NCBI RefSeq assembly: GCF_003173775.1
Contig: NZ_CP029552.1
Coordinates: forward strand, 645,001 to 709,000
DNA length: 64,000 nt
From: Methylobacterium sp. 17Sr1-1
GTDB lineage: Bacteria; Pseudomonadota; Alphaproteobacteria; Rhizobiales; Beijerinckiaceae
Direction of reading: 5' to 3'
Translations under genes and position numbers: made by a program
In this document: piece by piece, positions 1 to 7,959 of the stretch
How positions within the stretch are numbered: position 1 is the first letter of the stretch
How the letters are laid out: the number at the start of each line of letters is the position of its first letter
Notes under the pieces: model-generated
What the model was told of the DNA's origin: nothing
Seen by the model: the letters and a program-made list of their open reading frames with translations, nothing else
The model's database searches: none

Positions 1-62
1 AGATTCCTGAAGGCCTCCTTCGAGGCTCACTTCGTCCGCACCTCAGGATGAGGTCGCGGGGA
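1..62. repeat. partial intergenic palindromic repeat (family A)
   Basis: This is the right arm of a repeat seen three more times in the window (5147-5275, 23653-23760, 43789-43907). It carries the shared words CCTCCTTCGAGGCTC and CCTCAGGATGAGGTCGCGG. The left arm lies outside the window. It sits downstream of nhaA. Confidence 0.7.
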
Positions 63-119
63 GGAGGCCTACAGGATGGCCGTGCTCTCGACGGGACCGT
101 TCCGTCCGCGTGCGGCACT

Positions 120-1328
120 CTACTCCGCCACCGCCGCCCTCTCCGCCCGCCGCGTCCCGAGCGACAGCACCAGGGCGCCGGCCAGCGTCGAGAGCACCGA
201 GCCCAGGATCACCCCGAGCTTCGTCTCGGTATCGAACCCGGGCGCGTCGGCGAAGGCGAGGCCGCCGATGAACAGGCTCATGGTGAAGCCGATGCCGCAG
301 AGCAGGGCCACCCCGTAGATGTGGCGCCAGGTGGCGCCCGCGGGCCTCGAGGCCAACCCGGTCCGCACCGCGAGCCAGACGCCGCCGAACACCCCGACCT
401 GCTTGCCGAGAAACAGCCCCGCCGCGACCCCGAGGGTGACGGGCGCGAGCAGAACTGACGGCGTCACTCCGGCGAGCGACACGCCCGCATTGGCGAAGCC
501 GAAGACCGGCAGGATCAGGAAGGCGACCCAGGGCTGGAGCGCGTGCTCCAGCCGGTGCAGGGGCGAGTTTCCGTCGTCGGGCCGGCCGGGGCTCGCCCGC
601 AGCGGGATCGCCAGCGCCAGGACCACGCCCGCCACGGTCGCGTGGAGCCCCGAGCGCAGCACCAGGAGCCAGAGCACGGCGCCGAGGATCAGGTAGGGCC
701 CGAGCCGGCGCAAGCCCAGGCGGTTGAGCGTCACCAGCATCGCCGTGACGGCGCCGGCCAGCGCCAGCATCGGCCAGGCGAGATCGGCGGTGTAGAACAG
801 CGCGATGATCACCACCGCCCCGAGATCGTCGAGGATGGCGAGCGCGGTGAGGAAGATCTTGAGCGAGACCGGCGCCCGCGACCCGAGCAGCGCCAGGACG
901 CCGAGGGCGAAGGCGATGTCGGTGGCCGCCGGGATCGCCCAGCCGCGCAAGGTCGCGGGGGAGGACGCGTTGACCGCAACGTAGACGAGCGCCGGCACCG
1001 CCATGCCGCCGAGCGCCGCGATGCCCGGCAGCGCCCGGTCGGGCCAGGTCCGCAGGCCCCCGTCCAGGATCTCGCGCTTGATCTCCAGCCCGACGAGCAG
1101 GAAGAACAGGGCCATCAGGCCGTCGTTGATCCAGTGCAGCAGGCTCAAGGACCCGATCGTCGCGTGGAGCGCGCGGGCGTAGACGTCGCCGTAGGGGCCG
1201 TTGGCGACGACCAGGGCGAGCACCGCGCTCGCCATCAGCACGAGGCCGCCGCCGGCGCTGCTGACGAGCAGGGCGCGCAGGGCGGAGAGCGGGCGCGGCA
1301 GGCGCCGGGGGGAGGGGCTGGGATGCAT
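120..1328 (-). CDS. nhaA: Na+/H+ antiporter NhaA
   Basis: Inner-membrane sodium/proton antiporter used for pH and Na+ homeostasis. At 402 aa it has the family length, with about 11-12 hydrophobic segments. The diagnostic motifs are present: ATDIAFALG with Asp137 and ILDDLGAV with Asp167/Asp168 (the paired ion-binding aspartates), and FLGKQ with the conserved helix-10 lysine. LVGLEIKRE near residue 78 is also typical. The ATG is the first possible start. A G-rich run lies almost directly against it, so the ribosome-binding site is weak and a slightly later start cannot be excluded. It stands alone; downstream is a palindromic repeat. Confidence 0.95.
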   Translation of the reverse strand: MHPSPSPRRLPRPLSALRALLVSSAGGGLVLMASAVLALVVANGPYGDVYARALHATIGSLSLLHWINDGLMALFFLLVGLEIKREILDGGLRTWPDRALPGIAALGGMAVPALVYVAVNASSPATLRGWAIPAATDIAFALGVLALLGSRAPVSLKIFLTALAILDDLGAVVIIALFYTADLAWPMLALAGAVTAMLVTLNRLGLRRLGPYLILGAVLWLLVLRSGLHATVAGVVLALAIPLRASPGRPDDGNSPLHRLEHALQPWVAFLILPVFGFANAGVSLAGVTPSVLLAPVTLGVAAGLFLGKQVGVFGGVWLAVRTGLASRPAGATWRHIYGVALLCGIGFTMSLFIGGLAFADAPGFDTETKLGVILGSVLSTLAGALVLSLGTRRAERAAVAE

Positions 1329-1499
1329 ACCCCCGGGTGCCAGGAATCGTGAGCTGGATCAACGCGGAGCGGGATCGTTCGGCGCCCACCCGTCCCGCCG
1401 CGTGCCCTGACTGGCGGTATTCCGCTCGTGGAAAACAGTTTTGCTGCAAGTTAGATCAAGTCGTAGAGCGCAGTAAAAAATATGCCAGGCTTCACAACG

Positions 1500-1519
1500 A
1501 AATGATTTTTTGATCATTT
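1500..1519. promoter_or_regulatory. AT-rich inverted repeat upstream of the metalloprotease gene
   Basis: AAATGAT and ATCATTT are separated by six bases within the AT-rich interval 1430-1520, which contrasts with the surrounding high-GC DNA. It lies just upstream of the candidate starts of the next gene. It could be an operator or an attenuating hairpin; the function is not visible. Confidence 0.3.
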
Positions 1520-1526
1520 GTAGGGA

Positions 1527-2648
1527 GTGTTGTTCGAGAACGAGGTCTTCTCCGCAATGGCTGGCGACGTCAACCTCCCCGAGGCGCTTCTGGTACCGAT
1601 CCCCCAAGGCGGAATGGCGATGGCCGCGCCGCTGCCGGTGCTGCACGAGTACGGCCCGTCCGTGCGCATCGGGTTGTCGGCGGCGGCGGTGTCGCAGGCT
1701 CCCATCAACGAGGCCGGCCTGTCCGAGCAGGAGCGCCTGGGACTCCAAGCCTTCCGGTTGCGGCTGAACGCATCCTACAAGGAAGCGAAGGAGAACCGCC
1801 CGCACAAGTCGTCGTCCTGGGGTGGCGGCGGCGGCCGGCCGCAGCTGCATCGCGACCAGCACGCCGTGATTCCGCCCGCGGTGCCGGTGGTGGCCGATCC
1901 GAACGCCGTGCAGGCGGCTCCACCGGCCCGACGGCTGGCCGGACGCATCGCCGTCGGCCTCTTCATCGTCTCGGGTCCGGGAGCGCTGGCGATGACGGAC
2001 GCCCAGCAGGAGAAGATCATCGCGGAGGTGCAGAACGGCCTCAGCTTCCTCGGCGGCCAGGCCCCCGCCAAGGACGTGACCTTCGCCTATGATACCCAGG
2101 TCGTCCAAATCACCACCCCCGATACGGCCGGGCAGCGTCCCGTCGGCCGCGACCCGTACGAGCACTTCGAGGCACCCTGGCGCGACGACGCCCTGACCTC
2201 CATCGGGCACCCGGCCGGGCTCGCCGGGATCCGGAGCTACATCAGGGCCATCAAGACGGCCAAGAGAGCCCAGGTCGCCTATTGTGCCTTCTTCACCCAC
2301 TACCAGCTCAACCATTTTGCGTATTGCCGGGGCGAATACCTCGTCATGCACTATGCCAACGACGGCTGGGGAACCGACAATCTCGACAGCGTGTTTGCGC
2401 ACGAGACGGGGCACGTGTTCGGTGCGCCGGACGAATACGCCGAGAGCGGCTGCGATTGCGGCGGTTCGCACGGCGTGTACGGCCGGCCCAACCTCAACTG
2501 TGAGAATTGCGCCGAGGCTGGTGGCGTGGCATGCATCATGAAGCGCAACACGTGGGCCATGTGCGCCGAGACGCCCTACCATCTCGGCTACACGATGCCC
2601 CCCGCGGGACCCGGCGTCGCGGCGGCTGGCGCCGCAGTGGAGGCCTGA
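1527..2648 (+). CDS. metzincin-like zinc metalloprotease, uncharacterised
   Basis: The 373-aa product carries HETGHVFGAPDEY at residues 292-304: an HExxHxxGxxD zinc site with Asp302 in the third-ligand position. About 35 residues later comes a possible Met-turn, ACIMKRN (residues 335-341). The zinc site is framed by a cysteine-rich stretch (Cys309, 311, 325, 328, 336, 346), so it may be disulfide-stabilised or bind a second metal. Residues 1-135 are proline- and glycine-rich without a recognised domain; residues 141-156 are hydrophobic. No N-terminal signal peptide is evident. The GTG at 1527 opens the frame, but a GAGG at 1542-1545 makes the ATG at 1557 (363 aa) a realistic alternative. The 103-aa gene follows after 1 bp, so the two are probably co-transcribed. 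Protease activity is inferred from the motif; the substrate is unknown. Confidence 0.7.
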   Translation: MLFENEVFSAMAGDVNLPEALLVPIPQGGMAMAAPLPVLHEYGPSVRIGLSAAAVSQAPINEAGLSEQERLGLQAFRLRLNASYKEAKENRPHKSSSWGGGGGRPQLHRDQHAVIPPAVPVVADPNAVQAAPPARRLAGRIAVGLFIVSGPGALAMTDAQQEKIIAEVQNGLSFLGGQAPAKDVTFAYDTQVVQITTPDTAGQRPVGRDPYEHFEAPWRDDALTSIGHPAGLAGIRSYIRAIKTAKRAQVAYCAFFTHYQLNHFAYCRGEYLVMHYANDGWGTDNLDSVFAHETGHVFGAPDEYAESGCDCGGSHGVYGRPNLNCENCAEAGGVACIMKRNTWAMCAETPYHLGYTMPPAGPGVAAAGAAVEA

Positions 2649-2649
2649 G

Positions 2650-2961
2650 ATGGAACAGGTCATGATCCTCGACCCTGCCGAGGCGGATGACAGCACGTAT
2701 CGGGCGTTGCGGCAGGCGCGCCGGACGCAGGAATTCTCCGATCACGTCTTCGTCGTGGAGGGCGACGCGCCGGCCATCGACGCGCTGCGCGCGCTGCCCG
2801 GCATCAAGACGCCGGCGCAACTCGATCCGGCGGAGACCGCGCGTCTCTCCTTGATCGAGAAGCTGTCGATCCGTGCCTGGAGCGAGCGGAAGCGTGCGCC
2901 GAAGAAGGTTCGCCCGGGGGACGGCGTGAGCTGGGGCCACAAGGACTTCCAGGCCCCCTGA
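2650..2961 (+). CDS. hypothetical 103-aa protein, partner of the metalloprotease
   Basis: I do not recognise a family. The protein is small and charged, with no membrane segment. The first ~60 residues alternate strand- and helix-like segments, and the C-terminus is basic (SERKRAPKKVRPG) and ends in DGVSWGHKDFQAP. It starts 1 bp after the stop of the metalloprotease gene, which argues for one transcript and perhaps an inhibitor, chaperone or substrate role. That role is inference from position only. Confidence 0.6.
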   Translation: MEQVMILDPAEADDSTYRALRQARRTQEFSDHVFVVEGDAPAIDALRALPGIKTPAQLDPAETARLSLIEKLSIRAWSERKRAPKKVRPGDGVSWGHKDFQAP

Positions 2962-3044
2962 TCCGAACCGGCGACGACCGGGAGCATCCGGCCGCGTCGT
3001 CGCGGCCGGACACGGGTCGCACGCCTGTGCTCATGCGAGGTCCG

Positions 3045-3081
3045 GCCGATTGCTTCGCAATGCGGAAATCGGCTTCGCTCA
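3045..3081. repeat. short mosaic intergenic element (family B, copy 1)
   Basis: The words GATTGCTTCGCAATGCGG and TCGGCTTCGCTCA recur near 16289 and in a diverged form near 38021. The end of this copy supplies the stop codon of tlpA on the minus strand. Confidence 0.5.
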
Positions 3082-3726
3082 CCCCCGCCCGAGCGCCGCC
3101 CGCACCAGCCTCAAGGCATCCTCGCTCGCCCATTCCGCCGGGCCCTTCATCACGCCGATCCCGCAGCCGGCGGGGTCGATCAGGAAGGTGGTGGGCAGCC
3201 CGACCACGTCGCCGCCCTGCTGCAACGCCGGCAGCGCCCGACCGGCCGGGTCGGAATAGTAGGCCAGCCGCGCGATCCCGTTCTCCTGCATCCAGCGCGG
3301 CGGCCGGTCGGGGTTGCGGGTGTCGAGGTTGAGCGCCACCACCTCGAAATCCTGGCCCCCCAGCGCCGCCTGCAGCCGGTCGAGGGCCGGCATCTCCGCC
3401 TTGCACGGCGCGCACCAGGTCGCCCACAGGTTCAGGAGCAGCGTGCGGCCCTTGAGGTCGGCGAGCGTCCTCGGCTGGCCGTCCGGCCCGGTGAAGGTGA
3501 TGGCCGGCGCGGGCTTCGGCCGGGGGTCGACCTGGAGCGCCGCCACCTCGCCGCGGGCGAGCGGCGCGACGCGGGCGGCGGTGGCGGCGCCGAGCGGGCA
3601 GGCGCCGCCGTTGCCCCCGCCCGCAACCCCGTATAGGGCAGCCCCGAGGCCGAGGAGTGCGGCGAGCCCCCCCGCGACCAGGGCGAGGCGGGTTTTTCGC
3701 GGTGATGCGAGACGAGGTGAGGACAT
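3079..3726 (-). CDS. tlpA: thiol:disulfide interchange protein TlpA
   Basis: Membrane-anchored periplasmic thioredoxin-like reductant used in cytochrome oxidase copper-site assembly in alphaproteobacteria. The 215-aa product has an N-terminal membrane segment (about residues 13-35) and a thioredoxin fold with WATWCAPCK (Cys105/Cys108) and the cis-proline loop [10 protein letters not shown]. Cys43 and a cysteine near residue 196 match the extra pair of TlpA-type proteins. The chosen ATG overlaps the argH ATG on the other strand by 2 bp. It has no clear Shine-Dalgarno, so a start a few codons further in is possible. Confidence 0.85.
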   Translation of the reverse strand: MSSPRLASPRKTRLALVAGGLAALLGLGAALYGVAGGGNGGACPLGAATAARVAPLARGEVAALQVDPRPKPAPAITFTGPDGQPRTLADLKGRTLLLNLWATWCAPCKAEMPALDRLQAALGGQDFEVVALNLDTRNPDRPPRWMQENGIARLAYYSDPAGRALPALQQGGDVVGLPTTFLIDPAGCGIGVMKGPAEWASEDALRLVRAALGRG

Positions 3727-5116
3727 GAGCAACCGGATGTGGGGCGGGCGCTTCGCGAGCGGCCCCGCCGAGATCATGGAGGAGATCAACGCCTCCATCG
3801 GCTTCGACAAGCGCCTCGCTCCCCAGGACATCCGGGGCTCGCTCGCCCACGTCGCGATGCTGGGCAAGGCGGGGATCCTGCCGGCCGAGGATGTGGCGAA
3901 GATCGAGGCCGGTCTCAAGTCCGTCCAGTCCGAGATCGAGGCCGGGACCTTCGAGTTCCGCCGCGAGCTCGAGGACATCCACATGAGCGTCGAGAGCCGC
4001 TTGCGCGAGATCGTCGGCCCGACGGCCGGCCGCCTGCACACCGCGCGCTCGCGCAACGACCAGGTCGCCACCGACATGCGGCTGTGGGTGCGCGACACCC
4101 TCGACGCCCTCGACGCCCAGGCCGCCGACCTGCAGCAGGCCATGGCCGAGCTGGCGCTCACGCATGCCGGCACGGTGATGCCCGGCTTCACCCACCTGCA
4201 ATCGGCCCAGCCGGTGACCTTCGGCCACCACCTGCTCGCCTATGTCGAGATGCTGAACCGCGACCGCGGCCGGTTCCGCGACGCCCGCGCCCGTCTCAAC
4301 GAATGCCCGCTCGGCGCCGCGGCGCTCGCCGGAACCTCGTTCCCGATCGACCGCCACGCCACCGCGAAAAGCCTCGGCTTCGACCGGCCGACCGCGAACT
4401 CCCTCGATTCGGTCGCCGACCGCGACTTCGCCCTGGAGGCGCTCTCGGCGGCGGCCATCGCGGCGGTGCACCTGTCGCGGTTCGCGGAAGAAATCGTGGT
4501 TTGGACCTCGGCCCAGTTCGGCTTCGTCAAGCTGTCGGACCGGTTCACCACCGGCTCCTCGATCATGCCGCAGAAGCGCAATCCCGACGCCGCCGAGCTG
4601 GTGCGGGCGAAGTCGGGCCGGGTGATCGGCGCCCTGTCGGGCCTGCTCATCGTCATGAAGGGCCTGCCGCTCGCCTACTCGAAGGACATGCAGGAGGACA
4701 AGGAGGGCACCTTCGACGCGCTCCAGACCCTCTCGCTGTGTCTGGCCGCCATGGCGGGCATGGTCCGCGACCTGGAGCCGGTGCCGGAAGTCCTCAAGGT
4801 GGCCGCCGGTTCCGGCTACGCCACCGCCACCGACCTCGCCGACTGGCTGGTGCGCGAGCTCGGCCTTCCCTTCCGCGATGCCCACCACGTAACCGGCCGC
4901 CTCGTCGGCGAGGCCTCGTCCCGCGGCATCGGCCTGGAAGCGCTGCCGCTCGCGGTGATGCAGGCGGAGGAGCCGCGCATCACCGACGCGGTCTTCGCGG
5001 TGCTCGGCGTCGAGAACTCGGTGGCGAGCCGCACCAGCTACGGCGGCACCGCGCCGGACAACGTCCGCGCGCAGGCGGAAGGCTGGCTGAAGCGTCTCGC
5101 CGCCGAGACGGCCTGA
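3725..5116 (+). CDS. argH: argininosuccinate lyase
   Basis: Last step of arginine biosynthesis: argininosuccinate to arginine plus fumarate; cytosolic tetramer. The 463-aa product begins [10 protein letters not shown] as in the family. It contains the fumarase/aspartase-superfamily signature [12 protein letters not shown] (flexible loop with the catalytic serine) and [10 protein letters not shown]. The GAGGTGAGG just before the ATG is a good ribosome-binding site and fixes the start. It is divergent from tlpA with overlapping start codons, so control elements for each gene must lie inside the other's coding sequence. Confidence 0.97.
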   Translation: MSNRMWGGRFASGPAEIMEEINASIGFDKRLAPQDIRGSLAHVAMLGKAGILPAEDVAKIEAGLKSVQSEIEAGTFEFRRELEDIHMSVESRLREIVGPTAGRLHTARSRNDQVATDMRLWVRDTLDALDAQAADLQQAMAELALTHAGTVMPGFTHLQSAQPVTFGHHLLAYVEMLNRDRGRFRDARARLNECPLGAAALAGTSFPIDRHATAKSLGFDRPTANSLDSVADRDFALEALSAAAIAAVHLSRFAEEIVVWTSAQFGFVKLSDRFTTGSSIMPQKRNPDAAELVRAKSGRVIGALSGLLIVMKGLPLAYSKDMQEDKEGTFDALQTLSLCLAAMAGMVRDLEPVPEVLKVAAGSGYATATDLADWLVRELGLPFRDAHHVTGRLVGEASSRGIGLEALPLAVMQAEEPRITDAVFAVLGVENSVASRTSYGGTAPDNVRAQAEGWLKRLAAETA

Positions 5117-5146
5117 GCGACGTCATCTCGCTCGTCCCATCCAGAA

Positions 5147-5275
5147 CCTCATCCTGAGGGGCCTGTCGATCGACGACGGATAGACCTCGAAGGAGGGCTC
5201 CAGGACCCTCTGCGCACGCTGGAGGCCTCCTTCGAGGCTCAGCGATCTTCGATCGCCTCACACCTCAGGATGAGG
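5147..5275. repeat. intergenic palindromic repeat (family A, full copy)
   Basis: An inverted arrangement: CCTCATCCTGAGG at the left end and CCTCAGGATGAGG at the right, with inner arms TCGAAGGAGGGCTCCAG and GGAGGCCTCCTTCGAGG. It lies between argH and the SDR gene, can fold into a long hairpin, and may act as a transcription terminator or processing site. Confidence 0.75.
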
Positions 5276-5354
5276 TTCCGGGTGGGAGGGTAGACGGGCG
5301 TGTGTTAGTTCCTGCTTGCCTCGAACAAGCTCTACCATCACGGGAGGACCCACC

Positions 5355-6137
5355 ATGGATCTCGGTCTCAAGGGCAAGCGCGCCCTCGTCCTGTCGTCCA
5401 GCCGCGGCCTGGGCCGCGGCATCGCCGAGGCCCTGGCGGCCGAGGGCGCGGACGTGCTGCTCACCGCCCGCACCGCCGAGCGCCTGGACGAGGCTGTGGC
5501 GGCGATCAACGCCCGCGGCCAGGGTCGCGCCCACGCCTTCGCCGGCAGCCTGAAGGACAACGTCGAGGCAATCTACGCCGCGGCGCAGGAGCATCTCGGC
5601 GGGGTCGACATCCTGGTCGCCAACACGGGCGGCCCGCCGGCCGCCACGGCGCTGACCGTGCAGCCCGAAGCCTGGACACCCCAGTTCGAGGCGATGGTGA
5701 CCCCGGTCTTCCGCCTCGCCGGGCTGGTCCTGCCGGGCATGCGCCAGGCCGGCTTCGGCCGCATCCTGGTGGTGGCCTCGAGCGGCGTCGAGCAGCCGAT
5801 CCCGAACCTGGTGATGTCGAACGCGCTGCGCGCCTCGATCGCCGGCTGGGCCAAGACTCTGGCCTCCGAGGTCGCCGCCGAGGGCGTCACCGTCAACATG
5901 ATCCTGCCCGGCCGGATCGAGACCGACCGCACCGGGGAACTCGATGCCGCCAACGCCAAGGCGCAGGGCAAGTCGCGCGACGAGATCGCCGAGGCCGCCC
6001 GCTCGGCGATTCCCGCCAAGCGCTACGGCAAGGTGCAGGAATTCGCCGACGTGGCGTGCTTCCTGGCCTCGGAGCGCGCCTCCTACGTCACCGGGAGCAT
6101 GATCCGGGTGGATGGCGGGGCCGTGCGGTCGATCTGA
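5355..6137 (+). CDS. short-chain dehydrogenase/reductase with altered active site
   Basis: Rossmann-fold SDR of 260 aa, cytosolic. The nucleotide-binding loop is SSSRGLGRG (about residues 15-23), NTGG follows strand 4, and the C-terminus has the usual YVTGSMIRVDGG. The catalytic serine region VASSG is present, but the expected Tyr-x-x-x-Lys is replaced by VMSNALRA. The protein is therefore either a member of an SDR subfamily lacking the canonical tyrosine and lysine, or not a classical reductase. GGGAGGA at 5342-5348 fixes the ATG. The substrate cannot be told. Confidence 0.85.
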   Translation: MDLGLKGKRALVLSSSRGLGRGIAEALAAEGADVLLTARTAERLDEAVAAINARGQGRAHAFAGSLKDNVEAIYAAAQEHLGGVDILVANTGGPPAATALTVQPEAWTPQFEAMVTPVFRLAGLVLPGMRQAGFGRILVVASSGVEQPIPNLVMSNALRASIAGWAKTLASEVAAEGVTVNMILPGRIETDRTGELDAANAKAQGKSRDEIAEAARSAIPAKRYGKVQEFADVACFLASERASYVTGSMIRVDGGAVRSI

Positions 6138-6151
6138 GGAAGCTTCCGCGA

Positions 6152-6171
6152 CAGGACCGATATCGGTCCTG
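6152..6171. repeat. perfect 20-bp palindrome
   Basis: CAGGACCGATATCGGTCCTG is a perfect dyad 14 bp after the SDR stop codon and just before the large hairpin. It may belong to the same interspersed element. Confidence 0.6.
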
Positions 6172-6177
6172 CCTCCT

Positions 6178-6347
6178 CCCTTTCCCGGACGACTGAAGCG
6201 AAGCGGAAGGAGATCCGGGATCCAGCGGAAAAAGTCGCGAAGCGCCTGCTTGTCTGCAACGTTGCAACATTCAGAGCCGCTTCGCGGCAATTCCTGTGCT
6301 GGATCCCGGATCTCCTTCCGCTGACGCTCCAGTCGTCCGGGAAAGGG
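6178..6347. repeat. large near-perfect inverted repeat between convergent genes
   Basis: A left arm at about 6178-6226 (CCCTTTCCCGGACGACTG..., ...GGAAGGAGATCCGGGATCC) is almost the exact reverse complement of 6297-6347. The arms are about 46 bp, with roughly 70 bp between them. The loop holds a second dyad, TGCAACGTTGCA, and the GCGAAGCG/CGCTTCGC words. It separates two convergent genes, so a bidirectional terminator or mobile palindromic element is likely. Confidence 0.8.
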
Positions 6348-6357
6348 GATTGGCCAT

Positions 6358-6387
6358 AAAAAAACGGGCGGCCCCACGGGACCGCCC
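6358..6387 (-). terminator. intrinsic terminator of the NDUFA9-like gene
   Basis: On the minus strand a GGGCGG/CCGCCC stem with a G/C-rich loop is followed by seven T residues. It lies about 30 bp after the stop codon of the gene ending at 6416. Confidence 0.8.
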
Positions 6388-6415
6388 TTCTTCATGTCCA
6401 AAACTGCGTCAGCCC

Positions 6416-7582
6416 TTACTGCCGCTTGCCCCAGCGCACGCCCGGCGCAGGGCCGGCGCCCGCGGCGAGCTGCCCGACCGCCGGGCCGCTCGCATTGCCC
6501 GGGTGGTGCTGCGAGCCCGGGCCCATCGGATCCTGCGCCATCAGGTCCGGGGTCGCGGCCATGTCGGGAGTGCCGCGGCCGGTGGCGAACTGGCCGGTCT
6601 TGCGGAAGCGCCAGAGGTAGCCCGGCACCACCGCCTCGATCGCGGTCGGCGCGATGCCGATGCCCTCGATCGTGCGTCCCTCGGCCTTCGCCGCCTCGGA
6701 CACGACGTTGTCGCTCTGGAGCAGGGCCACCTGGTCGCGGGTGAGCTTCAGGGTGTCGGGCAGGAGGCCGAGCGTCGCGGTGTCGACGAGCTCCATCACC
6801 CGGGCCTGGAGCCGGGCGGCGGGGGCGGGCAGCGGCAGGACCACGCGGCTGCGCATCGTCACCTTCAGGGTGTACTCGACGAGCTGCTGAAGGGTCAGGA
6901 TCTCCGGCCCGCCGAGCTCGTAGACCCGGCCGCCCTGGACCTGGCCCTCGACCGCCCGGGCGATCGCTTCGGCGACGTCGCCGGCGAAGACCGGCTGCAT
7001 CCGCGCCTCGGCCCCGGCGAGCGGCAGGACCGGCAGCATCCGGGCGAGGCCGGCGAAGCGGTTGAAGAAGCTGTCGCCGGGCCCGAACACGATCGAGGGG
7101 CGGAAGACCACCGCATCGGGCCGGGCCTCGAACACCCGGGCCTCGCCGATCGCCTTCGAGCGGGCATAGGCGGAGGGAGAATTCTCGTCGGCGCCGAGCG
7201 CCGAGACGTGCACCATCGGGGCGCTCACCGCGGCGGCGGCGCGGGCGACCTCGGCCGCACCGTCGGCCTGCAGGCGCTGGAAGCTCTGGCTGCCGCTCTC
7301 CTGCAGGATGCCGACGAGGTTGACCACGATGTCGGCGTGCTCGGCGGCGCGCACGATCGAGGCCGGGTTGCGCAGGTTCGCCTGCACGCCGACGATCTGG
7401 CCGACGCGGCCGAGGGGCTGGAGGAACTGGGCGAGGTCGGGCCGGCGCACCGCCACCCGGATCCGGTAGCCGCGCTTGGCGAGCGCCCGCACCACATGGC
7501 GGCCGAGGAAGCCCGATCCCCCGAACACGGTCACGAGCTGCGAGGCGGGTCGGGTCAGGCCGACATTGTCGAAGCCGGTCAT
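6416..7582 (-). CDS. complex I NDUFA9-type NAD(P)-binding SDR
   Basis: Atypical/extended SDR of 388 aa. VTVFGGSGFLGRHVV near residue 18 is the dinucleotide-binding glycine motif. VVNLVGI, VHVSALGA and YARSKAIGE follow at family spacing, and the C-terminal half has PVFAGDVAEAI and YELGGPE. This pattern is that of the NDUFA9 family, which in mitochondria is an accessory subunit of NADH dehydrogenase. In bacteria the role is not settled (complex I assembly or quinone-linked functions). The last ~45 residues are glycine/proline-rich and probably disordered. It is monocistronic with its own terminator. Confidence 0.88.
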   Translation of the reverse strand: MTGFDNVGLTRPASQLVTVFGGSGFLGRHVVRALAKRGYRIRVAVRRPDLAQFLQPLGRVGQIVGVQANLRNPASIVRAAEHADIVVNLVGILQESGSQSFQRLQADGAAEVARAAAAVSAPMVHVSALGADENSPSAYARSKAIGEARVFEARPDAVVFRPSIVFGPGDSFFNRFAGLARMLPVLPLAGAEARMQPVFAGDVAEAIARAVEGQVQGGRVYELGGPEILTLQQLVEYTLKVTMRSRVVLPLPAPAARLQARVMELVDTATLGLLPDTLKLTRDQVALLQSDNVVSEAAKAEGRTIEGIGIAPTAIEAVVPGYLWRFRKTGQFATGRGTPDMAATPDLMAQDPMGPGSQHHPGNASGPAVGQLAAGAGPAPGVRWGKRQ

Positions 7583-7959
7583 GGTCGTGGGGTCCTTCCG
7601 CGGGTCTTGTCCGGGGAGTCTCTCCCCGGGTCGTGCCGGGGTCCTGTCGGCTCCTTAGTCGAGGGGGCGGGCGCTGTGAAGCTCTTTGGGCTCGAGCCGG
7701 CCGGCTCGGGGCCCGAGCCCGACCGGCTTGCGGGGGGCCATCCGCCAGTGGCCTGACCGAGAGCCCGATCGAGAGTGGGATCGCAGGCGTGACCGCGTGC
7801 CGCTGGACCGAGGCCCGGCCAGAGGCGCGCCTTGCCGCCCGGGCGGCCTCGGTGTGGCCGGAAAGCATGCCGCCAGCGAATTCGTAAAAACATCCTTTGA
7901 GTTTGACCTAGGGCCATGTAGCAAATTGATGACAAAAAAATCCAAGATGGGGCTTGGGA
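7583..7959. other. divergent intergenic region without a gene
   Basis: It separates the NDUFA9-like gene (-) from the coiled-coil gene (+) and must hold both promoters. The part nearest the coiled-coil gene (7880-7950) is clearly AT-richer than the rest. No convincing coding sequence or named motif was seen. Confidence 0.5.
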
